A DNA stretch of 30,000 nucleotides from Pseudodesulfovibrio tunisiensis (GTDB lineage Bacteria; Desulfobacterota; Desulfovibrionia; Desulfovibrionales; Desulfovibrionaceae): contig NZ_CP094380.1 of assembly GCF_022809775.1 (NCBI RefSeq), positions 2,175,001 through 2,205,000 on the forward strand, given 5' to 3'. The notes beneath the pieces are model-generated. The model worked only from the letters and a program-made list of their open reading frames with translations. It was not told the DNA's origin and ran no database searches. Both the position numbers and the translations under genes were made by a program. Below, in pieces: positions 15,963-24,853 of this stretch (position 1 is the first letter of the stretch; each line of letters begins with the position of its first letter).

Positions 15963-16991
15963 GTGGGCACCACCCTTTGCCTCGACATAGGAAGCGGCAC
16001 GCAGGACGTGCTGCTCTACTCCCCGGAAATGGAACTGGAAAACTGCCCGAAATTCGTGCTGCCCTCCCCGGCCATTCAGGTGGGAAGACGCATTGCCGCT
16101 CTCACGGCCCAGGGCAGAAACATATGGCTGCACGGCCGCAACATGGGCGGCGGCGTGACCCGTTTCGTTCGCGCGCACCTCAAGGCCGGACTCAAGGCCG
16201 CAGCCGAACGCAATGCCGCCTTCACCTTTGCCGACGACCTGACCCGAGTCACGGACATGGGCATTGAACTGACCGACAAGTGTCCGGACGGTTTCGAGCC
16301 TGTGGCGCTGACCGACTTTGACGGGGCGTGGTGGAAAAGATTCATGAAAACCGCGGAATTGGACTGGCCAGACAACATCGTGGCCTGTGCGCAGGACCAT
16401 GGATTCCATCCCGGCAAGTCCAACCGCATGGGCCGGTTCAAGGTATGGAACGAACTGCTCAACGATCAGGAAGGCAGGCCCGAGGCTCTGATCCATGACA
16501 CTGCCCCGGAAATGATGACCCGTCTGAAGGACGTGCAGGAAAGCATTGGCGGCGGCATGGTGGCGGACACGGGCGCGGCCGCAGTGCTGGGTGCGCTGTT
16601 CGTCCCCGAAATCGAGGAAGAGAGCTTTCGACGCGGCATCACGCTGGTCAACGTGGGCAACAGCCACACCATCGCCTTCCTGCTCTACAACGGCCGCATC
16701 TTCGGCGTGTATGAGCAGCACACCGGCATTGTGGACGGTCCCAAGCTCTGGAGCGACCTGACCGAATTCCGTCGCGGCGCCCTCTCCTTTGCCCAGGTTT
16801 TCGAGGACCGTGGTCATGGCTGCCTGACCCGCGAGCTGCCCGCCGAAGCACAGGGGTTTGCCCCGACATATGTGCTCGGCCCCAGGCGAGGTCTGCTTCA
16901 GGACCGGGACGTCAGCTTCCCGGCCCCGGGCGGAGACATGATGCTCGCAGGCTGTTTCGGCCTGATCAAGGGCATGCGCCTCGGCAAATGA
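15963..16991 (+). CDS. DUF1786 family protein (pyruvate formate-lyase activating enzyme-related)
   Basis: This 342-residue protein matches the DUF1786 family, often annotated as pyruvate formate-lyase-activating enzyme-related although no radical-SAM CxxxCxxC is present. The N-terminus TTLCLDIGSGTQDVLLYSPE and a second loop LVNVGNSHTIAFLLYNGRIF look like the phosphate-binding loops of the actin/Hsp70-like ATPase fold; this is my reading, not a tested match. Other features are GRNMGGGVTRFV, GRFKVWNELLN and GGGMVADTGAAAVLGALF. The start is the GTG at 15963, with AAGGAG at 15953-15958; an upstream ATG in frame (15906) has no site. Cellular role is unknown. A strong terminator follows 42 bases later. 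Confidence 0.87.
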   Translation: MGTTLCLDIGSGTQDVLLYSPEMELENCPKFVLPSPAIQVGRRIAALTAQGRNIWLHGRNMGGGVTRFVRAHLKAGLKAAAERNAAFTFADDLTRVTDMGIELTDKCPDGFEPVALTDFDGAWWKRFMKTAELDWPDNIVACAQDHGFHPGKSNRMGRFKVWNELLNDQEGRPEALIHDTAPEMMTRLKDVQESIGGGMVADTGAAAVLGALFVPEIEEESFRRGITLVNVGNSHTIAFLLYNGRIFGVYEQHTGIVDGPKLWSDLTEFRRGALSFAQVFEDRGHGCLTRELPAEAQGFAPTYVLGPRRGLLQDRDVSFPAPGGDMMLAGCFGLIKGMRLGK

Positions 16992-17032
16992 CGGGCAGTG
17001 ACGACAGGTTGCCGGACACCTTCCCACAGACA

Positions 17033-17075
17033 GGAAAAGGCCGGAGCGCACACTGTGCTCCGGCCTTTTCCTTTT
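17033..17075. terminator. Bidirectional terminator between convergent genes
   Basis: A perfect 15-bp stem (arms 17033-17047 and 17057-17071, core AAAAGGCCGGAGC) has T-rich flanks on both strands (CCTTTTCCTTTT and its mirror). It lies between the DUF1786 gene and the DUF2867-type gene. Confidence 0.9.
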
Positions 17076-17088
17076 GCGAACGAAAAAC

Positions 17089-17596
17089 TCAGGACCGTAC
17101 TGCGGACCGGGTGGCCAGTCCGAGAAACAGATCATGCAACGGCCTGATCAACGCGAAAAACAGCGGCCCGAGCCGATTGCGGAAATGCATCAGCGTAACC
17201 ACATGAAACCGGGTGGTTCCATTGCCGAGTGATTCGCCCACCACACCGAGCGTGGCCCGATAGCTGTCCACGCTTTCGGACCCGATCCAGTAGGTCCTGC
17301 CGTCCGATCCCAGTATTTCGAAAAAATCTGCCATCTCCCCCTGCTTCACAGGCAGTGAATCCGCAGAGAACCGATGAATCTCCAGCGGCCCGGCCTCCTC
17401 CCTGTCGAAAAGACCGAGCACCCATTTGCGCACGCGGCGCAGTGCGACCAGCCAGCCCGGCTGATAGGACAGGGTCCGGGCCCACGAATTCCCGCAATCC
17501 CACCCTGCCGTCAATCGTGCTCACGATCTCGCGATCCGGATTTTTCAGAACAGTCGCAATCCCGGGGTCGTCGTAGAGAACCGCTTTCCATGTCAT
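17089..17596 (-). pseudogene. DUF2867-type protein, frameshifted
   Basis: The gene starts at an ATG at 17596, with GGAGG about 8 bases upstream, as MTWKAVLYDDPGIATVLKN and DREIVSTIDGRVGLREFV. The frame then diverges. The family-like remainder (ARTLSYQPGWLVALRRVRKW, GEMADFFEILGSDGRTYWIG, the typical FHVVTLMHFRNRLGPLFF, then IRPLHDLFLGLA) is in the next frame and ends at 17089. The join falls at GGGCCC (17478-17483); removing one base would give a continuous 168-residue protein. DUF2867 proteins are uncharacterised, often accompanying NAD-binding reductases; the beta-strand-rich fold suggests small-molecule binding. Homology on both sides of the break is clear, so it is either recently inactivated or a sequencing error. 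Confidence 0.8.
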
Positions 17597-17695
17597 TGCA
17601 GAGCCTCCGGAGTATGAAGTGCCGAAATTGCGACAAGGATACCCGGTTCCACGGATTTGCGCAAAACCGGAATCACGCTGTCGCACCATGCGGAA

Positions 17696-20600
17696 TCAGA
17701 CGCGCTCCACCTCCCCGCCGTGCCCGAACATCCGGCGCAGCCATTGCTGGGCCGAATCCAGATACATGTAATAGACCGGGGTGAAATACAGGGTCAGAAG
17801 CTGGGAAACCAGCAGACCGCCGACAACAGCCAGACCGAGCGGACGTCTGGCCTCGGCTCCGGCGCCCATGCCCAGCGCAATGGGCAGGGTGCCCATGAGC
17901 GCGGCCATGGTGGTCATCATGATGGGCCGAAAGCGGATGAGCGCGCCCTCCCGGATGGCGCTGCGCGCGTCCATGCCCTGCCCGCGCTGGGCCTCCACCG
18001 CAAAATCGATCATCATGATGGCGTTCTTCTTCACGATGCCGATGAGCATGATGATGCCCACGAATCCGTAGATGTTCAGGTCCACGCCGAACACCATGAG
18101 CGTGGCCAGCGCGCCCACCCCGGCGGACGGCAGGCCGGACAGGATGGTCAGGGGGTGCACGAAGCTCTCGTACAGGATGCCGAGAATGATGTAGATCACG
18201 AGTATGGACAGAATCAGCAGCAGCCACATCCCGGTCATGGATCGCTGAAATGCCTGGGCCTCGCCCTGAAAGCTCGTGCTGATGGACGGCGGCACCACGT
18301 CCCGGGCCAGGGCGTCCACCTTGTCCACGGCATCGCCGAGCGACACGCCCGGATGCAGGTTGAAGGAGAGCGTGGCCGAGGGGAGCTGGCCCGAATGGTT
18401 CACGGAAAGCGGGCCCACGCCGATATCCCACGTGGCCAATGTGCCGAGCCGCACCTGCTTCCCGTTGGCCGAATGCACGGTCAGCATGGACAGGGCCTCG
18501 GGATCGGCCTGATATTCCGGAGCCAGTTCCATGATCACGTCATAGGTATCCGTGGCCGCATAGATGCTGGACACCTTGCGGTTGCCGAACGACGTGGCAA
18601 GGGCGTCCTCCACCTGATACGCGCTCACACCGAGTGCGGACGCCTTGTCCCTGTCGATGCGCACGTTCAGTTCCGGATTGCTGAATTCCATGTCCGAGGT
18701 CACGTCCTGCAACTCGGCCAGTTCGCGAAGCCGCTCCTCCATGACCGCGGCCACGCGGAACAGCTCGGCCGTGTTCGGACTTTGCAGGGTGTACTGATAC
18801 TGTCCCTTGGAGGCCCGCCCGCCAATGCGGATGGGTGGCGGATTGCGGAGGAAGACCCGGATGCCCGGCACCTGCGAAAGCTTGCCCCGAAGCCGCTGCA
18901 ACACCTGATCCGCATCGTGCTCCCGTTCCTCGCGCGGCTTGAGCGTGATCATGAGCCGCCCGGAATTGTTGCCCCGGTTGGGACCGCCTCCGCCCACCAC
19001 GGACATGAAGCTGTCCACGGCCGGGTCAGCGGCCACGATGCGCATCAGTTTCTTCTGCCGCATGGTCATGATGTCGAAGGACACGCCCTGCTCGGCCTCG
19101 GTGCTGGCCTGAAGCCGCCCGGTATCCTCGCTGGGCAGAAAGCCCTTGGGAATGGCCCGGAACAGCACCACGGTAGCCACGAACACGAGCACCGATACGA
19201 ACATGGTCAGCCTGTGGTGACGGATGGTCCAATCCAGCGACACGCGATAGAACCGCCGCATGGATTCGAACCCGGCCTCGATGGCGCGAAACGCCCTGCC
19301 CGGATGATTCGGCACGCCGGGCCGAAGGATCAGGTTGCAGAGCATGGGCGTGAGCGTCAGGGAAATGAACCCGGAAATCAGGATGGCCGCACAGATCGTG
19401 ACCGCGAATTCGTGAAACAGCCGCCCCACGATGCCGCCCATGAACAGCACGGGCAGAAACACCGCAGCCAGAGACAGGGTCATGGACACGATGGTGAACG
19501 CGATTTCGCGCGAGCCGTCCAGCACTGCTTCCAGCCGCGACTTGCCCATTTCGGTGTGGCGCACGATGTTTTCCAGCATGACGATGGCGTCGTCCACCAC
19601 GAATCCCACGGACAGGGTCAGGGCCATGAGGGAAATGTTGTTCAGACTGAACCCGGCCAGATACATGACCGCAAAGGTGCCGATGACCGACATGGGCAGG
19701 GCCAGACTCGGAATGGCCGTTGCCGAAAGTTTTCGCAGAAAAAGAAAGATGACCAGCACCACGAGGCCCACGGTGAGCATCAGGGTGAACTTCACGTCGG
19801 CCACGGATTCCTTGATGGATTGGGAGCGATCATAGAGCACGTTCAGCCGCACGGCCTCGGGCAACTGTGCCTGAAACGTGGGCAGCAGCGCACGCACCGA
19901 CTCCACCACCTGCACCGTGTTGCTTCCTGGCTGACGCTGGATGGCCAGCACCAGCGAAGGCGTGTCATTGTACCAGTTCCGCCGTTTGGTCTGGGCCACA
20001 CTGTCGAACACGCGGGCCACGTCGGACAGTCGCACGGGCGAGCCGTTGCGCCATGCCACGATCAGGGGCCGATAGTCCTTGGCACTGACCAGTTTCCCGC
20101 TGGAACGCACGATGTATTCCCGCGCAGGCCCGGCCACGGTGCCCACGGGCAGATTCACGTTGCCCTTGCGCACGGCCTCGGCCACCTGATCCACACCCAG
20201 CCCCCGGGAAGCGAGCCGTTCCGGGTCGAGCTGGATGCGCACCGCATATTTCTGGGAACCGTACACCATGACCTGCGCCACGCCGTTGATCATGGAAATG
20301 CGCTGGGCCATGAAGTTTTCCGCATACTCGTTCACATCGGACAGCCGCATGGTGGGCGAGGAAAGGGAAAGATAGAGTATGGGCGAGTCAGCAGGGTTCA
20401 CCTTGCGGAAGCTCGGCGTGGACGTCATGTCGTCCGGCAACCGGCGCAGGGCCGTGGTAATGGCGGACTGCACGTCCAGAGCCGCGTCATCGATGTTGCG
20501 ATCCAGATCGAACTGCAACGTGATGCGGGTGGACCCGAGATTGTTGATGGAGGTCATGGAGTCCAGCCCGGCAATGGTGGAAAACTGCTTTTCCAGTGGC

Positions 20601-20794
20601 GTGGCCACGGACGAGGCCATGGTTTCCGGGTTGGCGCCGGAGAGTTCGGCCCGCACCTCGATGGTCGGGAAATCCACGTTGGGCAGATCGCTCACCGGCA
20701 ATCGCAGATACGCCATGATCCCGAAGATCAGAATCGTGGCCATGACCAGTGTGGTCATGACCGGACGGCGCACGAACAGGGCGGACAGACTCAT
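17696..20794 (-). CDS. RND-family multidrug efflux permease (HAE1 / MdtBC-like)
   Basis: The 1032-residue inner-membrane protein is a proton-driven tripartite efflux pump. It opens with LSALFVRRPVMTTLVMATIL (TM1) and LPVSDLPNVDFPTIEV, and has two large periplasmic loops (about 35-335 and 555-860) and twelve membrane spans in the usual 1+5+1+5 arrangement. The TM4 proton-relay pair is present in VGFVVDDAIVMLENI (Asp401 and Asp402), and the family motif GFIGIIMLIGIVKKNAIMMID-type sequence is seen near residue 930. Length is normal. Its ATG overlaps the adaptor gene stop by four bases (20791-20794), so the two are translationally coupled. No outer-membrane channel gene is in the window. Sequence resembles the MdtB/MdtC branch more than AcrB; the substrate is unknown. 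Confidence 0.96.
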   Translation of the reverse strand: MSLSALFVRRPVMTTLVMATILIFGIMAYLRLPVSDLPNVDFPTIEVRAELSGANPETMASSVATPLEKQFSTIAGLDSMTSINNLGSTRITLQFDLDRNIDDAALDVQSAITTALRRLPDDMTSTPSFRKVNPADSPILYLSLSSPTMRLSDVNEYAENFMAQRISMINGVAQVMVYGSQKYAVRIQLDPERLASRGLGVDQVAEAVRKGNVNLPVGTVAGPAREYIVRSSGKLVSAKDYRPLIVAWRNGSPVRLSDVARVFDSVAQTKRRNWYNDTPSLVLAIQRQPGSNTVQVVESVRALLPTFQAQLPEAVRLNVLYDRSQSIKESVADVKFTLMLTVGLVVLVIFLFLRKLSATAIPSLALPMSVIGTFAVMYLAGFSLNNISLMALTLSVGFVVDDAIVMLENIVRHTEMGKSRLEAVLDGSREIAFTIVSMTLSLAAVFLPVLFMGGIVGRLFHEFAVTICAAILISGFISLTLTPMLCNLILRPGVPNHPGRAFRAIEAGFESMRRFYRVSLDWTIRHHRLTMFVSVLVFVATVVLFRAIPKGFLPSEDTGRLQASTEAEQGVSFDIMTMRQKKLMRIVAADPAVDSFMSVVGGGGPNRGNNSGRLMITLKPREEREHDADQVLQRLRGKLSQVPGIRVFLRNPPPIRIGGRASKGQYQYTLQSPNTAELFRVAAVMEERLRELAELQDVTSDMEFSNPELNVRIDRDKASALGVSAYQVEDALATSFGNRKVSSIYAATDTYDVIMELAPEYQADPEALSMLTVHSANGKQVRLGTLATWDIGVGPLSVNHSGQLPSATLSFNLHPGVSLGDAVDKVDALARDVVPPSISTSFQGEAQAFQRSMTGMWLLLILSILVIYIILGILYESFVHPLTILSGLPSAGVGALATLMVFGVDLNIYGFVGIIMLIGIVKKNAIMMIDFAVEAQRGQGMDARSAIREGALIRFRPIMMTTMAALMGTLPIALGMGAGAEARRPLGLAVVGGLLVSQLLTLYFTPVYYMYLDSAQQWLRRMFGHGGEVERV

Positions 20795-21969
20795 TGCGCC
20801 TTCTCCTGCCCGGCAGTACCTCCGGTCTCATCCGGACGATCCCTGATCGACACCCGGGTGCCCGGAGCAAGAGCAATCTGGCCGTCAAGCACCACCAGCT
20901 CGCCCGGCTTGAGCCCCTGTTCCACCACGGTGCGGCCCTGCACGATGTAGGAAGTCTTCACATCCCTTGCCTCGGCCACGCCGGATTCGCCATCCTTGCC
21001 CGGCCTGACCACATAGACATACGGACCTTTCAGCCCGGGCAGAATCGCACGGGTGGGCAGAAGCAGAGCCTTCGGCAAGGTGCGCAGCACCAGCTTGACC
21101 CGCGAGAACTGGCCGGGCCACAAGCGGTTGTCCTGATTGTCGTGGGACGCCAGCACCCGAATCGTACCGGTCGCCGTGTCCACGGCATTGTCCACTGCGG
21201 AAACACGGGCCATGACCGGCTTGTCCTGACTGCCGGACGGAAGCACGCTCACCGCGACCTCCCCCTGTGAGAACCGTTCCATGAGTTCGGGCAGATACCG
21301 CTCGGGCAGGGAAAAGGCCACATTGATGGGGCGGATCTGGTTGATCACGCACAGGGTCCGGTCGTCATTGGCCTTGATCACGTTGCCCTTGTTCACGTGC
21401 ACGATGCCCACCCGGCCGGAAATGGGCGCAGTGATGGCCGCATATTCCCGATCCAGCCTTGCCTTGGCCAGAACGCTTTCATTCAGCCGGATCGTGTTTT
21501 CCAGAGCCGTGGTTTCGGCATAATTGTCGTCGTACTGTTCCTGAGCCACCACATTCAGATCACGCAACCGGGAATAGCGCTTCAGGCTCTTGCGCGCCTT
21601 TTCCAGCCTGGCCCGATCCCGGTCCAGTTCGGCCTGCGCCTTCTGAATGGTCAGATCATAGGGGCGGGCATCGATCTGAAACAGGGGGTCGCCCTGCTCC
21701 ACGTCCTGCCCGTTGCGCACCCACTGCTTCACGATGATTCCGCCCACCCGGGGCTTGACTTCCACGGATGCAAGGGGTTCCACGTTGCCCACGGCATTCA
21801 ATGTGTAGGCGACATCCTCCTGCGCCACGGGAACGACCGTGACCGGAACGACCTTTTCACGCCGAGCGCGCTTGCCTTCCTGCCCGCAACCGGACACGAT
21901 CAGGAACAATGCGAGAATGACGGCTGAAACTGCGGCCAGCCGAAAGGAATGAGGAAAACGGTCTTTCAT
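20791..21969 (-). CDS. RND efflux periplasmic adaptor (membrane fusion) lipoprotein
   Basis: The 392-residue membrane-fusion protein links the permease to an outer-membrane channel. The N-terminus has a lipoprotein signal, LALFLIVSGCG, with Cys about residue 28 as the lipidated residue. Then come the biotinyl-lipoyl half-motif (VGNVEPLASVEVKPRVGGII and VEQGDPLFQIDARPYD), an alpha-helical hairpin (about 105-165), the second lipoyl half (YAAITAPISGRVGIVHVNKG), a beta-barrel and a membrane-proximal domain (LKPGELVVLDG). It resembles MdtA/AcrA. It is the first gene of the pump operon and overlaps the permease by ATGA. A possible promoter lies near 22131-22159. Confidence 0.95.
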   Translation of the reverse strand: MKDRFPHSFRLAAVSAVILALFLIVSGCGQEGKRARREKVVPVTVVPVAQEDVAYTLNAVGNVEPLASVEVKPRVGGIIVKQWVRNGQDVEQGDPLFQIDARPYDLTIQKAQAELDRDRARLEKARKSLKRYSRLRDLNVVAQEQYDDNYAETTALENTIRLNESVLAKARLDREYAAITAPISGRVGIVHVNKGNVIKANDDRTLCVINQIRPINVAFSLPERYLPELMERFSQGEVAVSVLPSGSQDKPVMARVSAVDNAVDTATGTIRVLASHDNQDNRLWPGQFSRVKLVLRTLPKALLLPTRAILPGLKGPYVYVVRPGKDGESGVAEARDVKTSYIVQGRTVVEQGLKPGELVVLDGQIALAPGTRVSIRDRPDETGGTAGQEKAQ

Positions 21970-22130
21970 GATGGCATTTCCTTGGAAAAGGACTGGAAGG
22001 CATCCATGGAAGCAGGAGAAAAACGCGAGGAGATGGCACGGCGATCACGAAACGCACGTTCACGAAAAGTGCTACGCAACCAAACAGGATGTTCCATGAT
22101 TTTCGCCTCAACTGCCGGATGTTTCCCGGG

Positions 22131-22159
22131 ATAGTGGCCTTGCCATACCATTGTGTCAA
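22131..22159 (-). promoter_or_regulatory. Candidate promoter of the RND pump operon
   Basis: On the minus strand a perfect -35 TTGACA (22154-22159) is followed after 17 bases by CACTAT (22131-22136), a weak -10. It lies in the 243-bp gap before the adaptor gene; the leader would be about 155 bases. Confidence 0.35.
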
Positions 22160-22212
22160 TATGCCGCAGCCACCGATTTTCCTTTTATCGCATAATGCCT
22201 GTCCCTTTTCAC

Positions 22213-22971
22213 CTAAAACCGCAACGACAGACACGTCAGGCCGCCATCAAGCTTGCGAAACTCGGACACATCCAGCGTCATGACCGGCATGCCCAGCCTT
22301 TCGAGCTTTTCCCGGGTCCGGGGAAATCCAGTTGGAGTGAAAATCGTTCCGTTCACCCAAAGCGAGTTGCGCGCATGGGCTTCATCATCCTCCACCACAA
22401 TGCGTCTGAAATCGGCGAATTCCGGGAGCAGGTCGAAATACGGCGAAACCAGCAGCACGTCTTCGCCCACAGGATTCACGTCTGTCTTGAGGTGCAGCCC
22501 GATGTCACAGTCCACGATCCGGACTTCATGGCCGTGGGAACGCAGAATCGCGGCAAGGGATCGGGCCCCGGCAGGATTGGTCCGCGTGGACAAACCGATG
22601 AAAAACAGATTTCCCATTCGCAGGACATCGCCGCCCTCAAAGGTGGCGGGCGGTTCCACGTGCGCTATCGGACGGAACCGGGCCAATGCAGGGGCAACGG
22701 TTTCCTGTTCCCCTCGTCTGGCCAGAGCTCCGAGCGAACCGACGATGGCCACGCCTTCGCACACGACTGCGACATCCTCCACAAAACACCCGTCGGGAAA
22801 CCCCGGCTCCGGGTCCAGCACGTCCACGATCAGACCGCCCCCTTCCAGAGCCCGGACATAGGCGTCGTGCTGCTTCAGGGCAAGGCCCGGGTCCGGCAGG
22901 CCGAGCCGGGCAGTGGATATGCCGTGAATCATCTCGGGCGAAGGCCGACGGACAATGGCGCGGGTGAACAT
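22213..22971 (-). CDS. ddaH: Dimethylarginine dimethylaminohydrolase
   Basis: The enzyme hydrolyses N-omega-methylated arginines to citrulline and methylamines; it belongs to the guanidino-group-modifying superfamily with arginine deiminase. The 252-residue length and the catalytic residues fit the Pseudomonas DDAH pattern: Glu112 in TFEGGDVLRMG, His160 in DIGLHLKTDV, and nucleophile Cys247 in LTCLSLRF at the extreme C-terminus. Substrate-site CFVEDVAVV (Glu65, Asp66) is also present. The ATG at 22971 is preceded by GGGAGG; an open frame extends further upstream but lacks family similarity. Use of arginine derivatives as a nitrogen source is a plausible role. It lies 243 bases upstream of the efflux operon on the same strand. 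Related enzymes act on other guanidino compounds, so substrate is likely but not certain. Confidence 0.92.
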   Translation of the reverse strand: MFTRAIVRRPSPEMIHGISTARLGLPDPGLALKQHDAYVRALEGGGLIVDVLDPEPGFPDGCFVEDVAVVCEGVAIVGSLGALARRGEQETVAPALARFRPIAHVEPPATFEGGDVLRMGNLFFIGLSTRTNPAGARSLAAILRSHGHEVRIVDCDIGLHLKTDVNPVGEDVLLVSPYFDLLPEFADFRRIVVEDDEAHARNSLWVNGTIFTPTGFPRTREKLERLGMPVMTLDVSEFRKLDGGLTCLSLRF

Positions 22972-23023
22972 GCTGCCTCCCGGGGATGCATTTTGGCCGG
23001 GCACAAACCACCCAGCTTGATCC

Positions 23024-23052
23024 CGGATACGCAAGCCCCCCCGGAAAGTCAA
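23024..23052 (-). promoter_or_regulatory. Candidate promoter of the DDAH gene
   Basis: On the minus strand TTGACT (23047-23052) is separated by 17 bases from TATCCG (23024-23029), 53 bases before the start codon and directly after the greA terminator. The -10 box is weak. Confidence 0.35.
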
Positions 23053-23076
23053 AAGAAGCGAAAAGACAATGAGCAC

Positions 23077-23105
23077 AAAAAAAGGCGGAACATGTGTTCC
23101 GCCTT
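23077..23105 (-). terminator. Rho-independent terminator of greA
   Basis: On the minus strand the stem AAGGCGGAAC/GTTCCGCCTT closes on a short loop and is followed by an uninterrupted run of T (plus-strand 23077-23083). It starts 37 bases after the greA stop. Confidence 0.92.
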
Positions 23106-23142
23106 GAAAAAACCGTTCGGCAATGCGCCGAATCCGGCCCTG

Positions 23143-23616
23143 CTAGCGCTTGAAGGTGATGTCCATGATTTCGTATTCGATACGGCCACGAGGCGCATCC
23201 ACAACGATCTCATCGCCGACTTCCTTGCCGAGCAGCGCCTTGCCCACCGGGGAAAGGATGGAAATGCTGCCGTTGGCAAAGTCGGCCTCGTCCGGACCAA
23301 GCAGAGTGTAGACCTTGGTTTCGTCAGTATCCAGATCCTCAAGCTCGACCGTGGCACCAAAGGTCACCATGTCTCCGCCAAGGGAAGCAAGGTCGATGAC
23401 GTCGAACAGGGGAAGCCGGGATTCGATCTGGCCGATCTTGGCCTCGATCCAGCCCTGACGCTCACGAGCCGCGTGATATCCTGCGTTCTCCTTGAGATCG
23501 CCTTCCTCACGAGCTTCGGCAATGGCCTTGATGACCTCGGGCCGCTGCTTCTTGAGTTCGGCCAACTCGGCCCTGACCTTTTCATACCCCTGAACGGAAA
23601 TGGGAATCCTATCCAT
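23143..23616 (-). CDS. greA: Transcription elongation factor GreA
   Basis: The 157-residue protein stimulates RNA polymerase to cleave backtracked transcripts. The N-terminal coiled coil (about 10-75) carries the catalytic tip EEGDLKENAGYHAARERQ, with the acidic residues that enter the polymerase secondary channel. The C-terminal FKBP-like domain includes VTFGATVELEDL, YTLLGPDEAD, ISILSPVGKALLGKEVGDEI and a closing DITFKR. Length is normal for GreA. The ATG at 23616 has AGGAGG upstream. A strong terminator follows. Confidence 0.97.
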   Translation of the reverse strand: MDRIPISVQGYEKVRAELAELKKQRPEVIKAIAEAREEGDLKENAGYHAARERQGWIEAKIGQIESRLPLFDVIDLASLGGDMVTFGATVELEDLDTDETKVYTLLGPDEADFANGSISILSPVGKALLGKEVGDEIVVDAPRGRIEYEIMDITFKR

Positions 23617-23929
23617 GTTGCATAGCCTCCTGCGTAATATCGGCGCAGTACCCACGCGCCCAAATGCGAAACAGGGATTGGGGACGGACCCAACCCCTTG
23701 TATGCTCTCATATGCTGAATTTTTCTTGAGGCTCAGATCCCGCTGCCGCGGGCGAGCCGCCTACCGAATACTGTCGCACATATAAAACCACCGGGCAGAT
23801 CAATCCCACAGGAGTTCTGCCCGGCCAGCTTGCATGCGCGTGTTATCAAGTCTTGCAGGAAGATTTCATATCTGTCAACCGAATTCGGCCCTACCCAAGG
23901 CATGGGGGATATGGAGGATTGGCTTCGGT
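23617..23929. other. Intergenic region upstream of greA, no gene seen
   Basis: These 313 bases contain the greA leader and the 3' side of the adenylate cyclase. A hairpin with arms CCGGGCAGA (23791-23799) and TCTGCCCGG (23816-23824) has no T run, so it is not a clear terminator. Small open frames on the plus strand lack ribosome-binding sites and homology. A stretch GGGGACGGACCC near 23680 loosely resembles one near 2977. Confidence 0.5.
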
Positions 23930-24853
23930 TCAGTTTTCAAGCTCCCTGGCCAGACTCCGCAATCGGGTCGAAAGGGACGTCCTTTCCTCAGGTGCCAGCT
24001 TGTCAAGTTCGACCAGGAGCTCAACCCCTTTTTGCGAATAGGAAACAATCCTGTCAGAACGTTGGCAGGTCTCGTTTCGCAACCCGGAAATGGCATAAGG
24101 GCGAATGGTCCGCCTGATGCCCTTGACGGAAATTCCTTCCCGCTCCTCGGCTTTCACGATGTCCTGAACCAGCGAATACGTTTCCGAGGAAACGAGCACC
24201 CCACCGGGATCCGCCTGCCCCTCAAGACGGGCGGCAAGATTCACTTCTCCACCGATTATGGTGTAGTCCATGCGGGCCTCGGACCCGAAATTTCCGACAT
24301 TGCAGTAGCCAGTATTGATGCCGATCCGCATCTTGAACGGCTTGTCATATCCCATGCGATGCCACTTCCTTTCGAGCAGCTCCATGCGTTCCTGCATGGC
24401 GATCGCCATGCGAACACAAAGGATGGCGTCCTCCCTGATTCCCTTTGTCTCGGGATCACCGAAAAACATGAGCATGGCATCACCAATGAACTTGTCGATG
24501 GTTGCCCCGTACTTCAGGGCAATGGCCGACATTTCGGAAAAATAGCTGTTCAGCAGTGCTGTCAGGTCTTCCGGCTGCATGTCATCAGTGGTCTGCGTGA
24601 AATCCTTTATGTCAGAAAAAAAGACTGTCAGTTTTTTCCGTTCGGTTGTCAGAGCCACATCCCGATTTCCCATGAATATGGAATCATACACCTGCGGAGA
24701 CAGATACTTCGACAATTTCGAGGAAAGCCCTTCCAGTGTCTGGTTCTTTTCGTCCAGGGACGAGAGGGTCTCGGCCAGTTCGGCTTGAGCCTTCTTTCGT
24801 TCCGAGATTTCACGTCCCATCCTTCTGTTCCACAGGACTATTCCCCCCGACAA
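23930..24853 (-). CDS. Class III adenylate cyclase domain: 3' part of a frameshifted receptor cyclase
   Basis: This frame holds the cytoplasmic half of a receptor cyclase; it cannot be a free-standing gene start, because it begins inside a membrane helix (GGIVLWNRRMGREI) and has only a TTG. After the helix comes a coiled-coil linker (ERKKAQAELAETLSSLDEKN, to about residue 55). The class III cyclase domain follows: the first metal Asp in FFSDIKDFTQ, the second in IDKFIGDAMLMFFGDP, and the catalytic Asn/Arg in GGEVNLAARLEG. Lys in IDKFIGD and Asp in MDYTIIG are the adenine-selecting residues, so ATP rather than GTP is the expected substrate. All catalytic residues are intact. Deleting one base of the C6 run at 24843-24848 joins it to the upstream frame as one 1071-residue protein. 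Confidence 0.9.
   Translation of the reverse strand: MSGGIVLWNRRMGREISERKKAQAELAETLSSLDEKNQTLEGLSSKLSKYLSPQVYDSIFMGNRDVALTTERKKLTVFFSDIKDFTQTTDDMQPEDLTALLNSYFSEMSAIALKYGATIDKFIGDAMLMFFGDPETKGIREDAILCVRMAIAMQERMELLERKWHRMGYDKPFKMRIGINTGYCNVGNFGSEARMDYTIIGGEVNLAARLEGQADPGGVLVSSETYSLVQDIVKAEEREGISVKGIRRTIRPYAISGLRNETCQRSDRIVSYSQKGVELLVELDKLAPEERTSLSTRLRSLARELEN

Noticed and set aside
15825..17135. Upstream extension of the hydrolase frame to 710 codons
   Set aside because: The extra part is antisense to the DUF1786 gene and shows no homology; the membrane anchor and family similarity begin at 15824.
17657..20950. A 1097-codon open frame on the plus strand
   Set aside because: It is antisense to the RND permease, which has full-length family homology. 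The translation is a His/Gly/Arg-rich string with no motif, as expected from codon bias in GC-rich DNA.
22153..23625. A 490-codon plus-strand frame across the DDAH and greA genes
   Set aside because: It is antisense to two genes with complete catalytic motifs and crosses the greA terminator.
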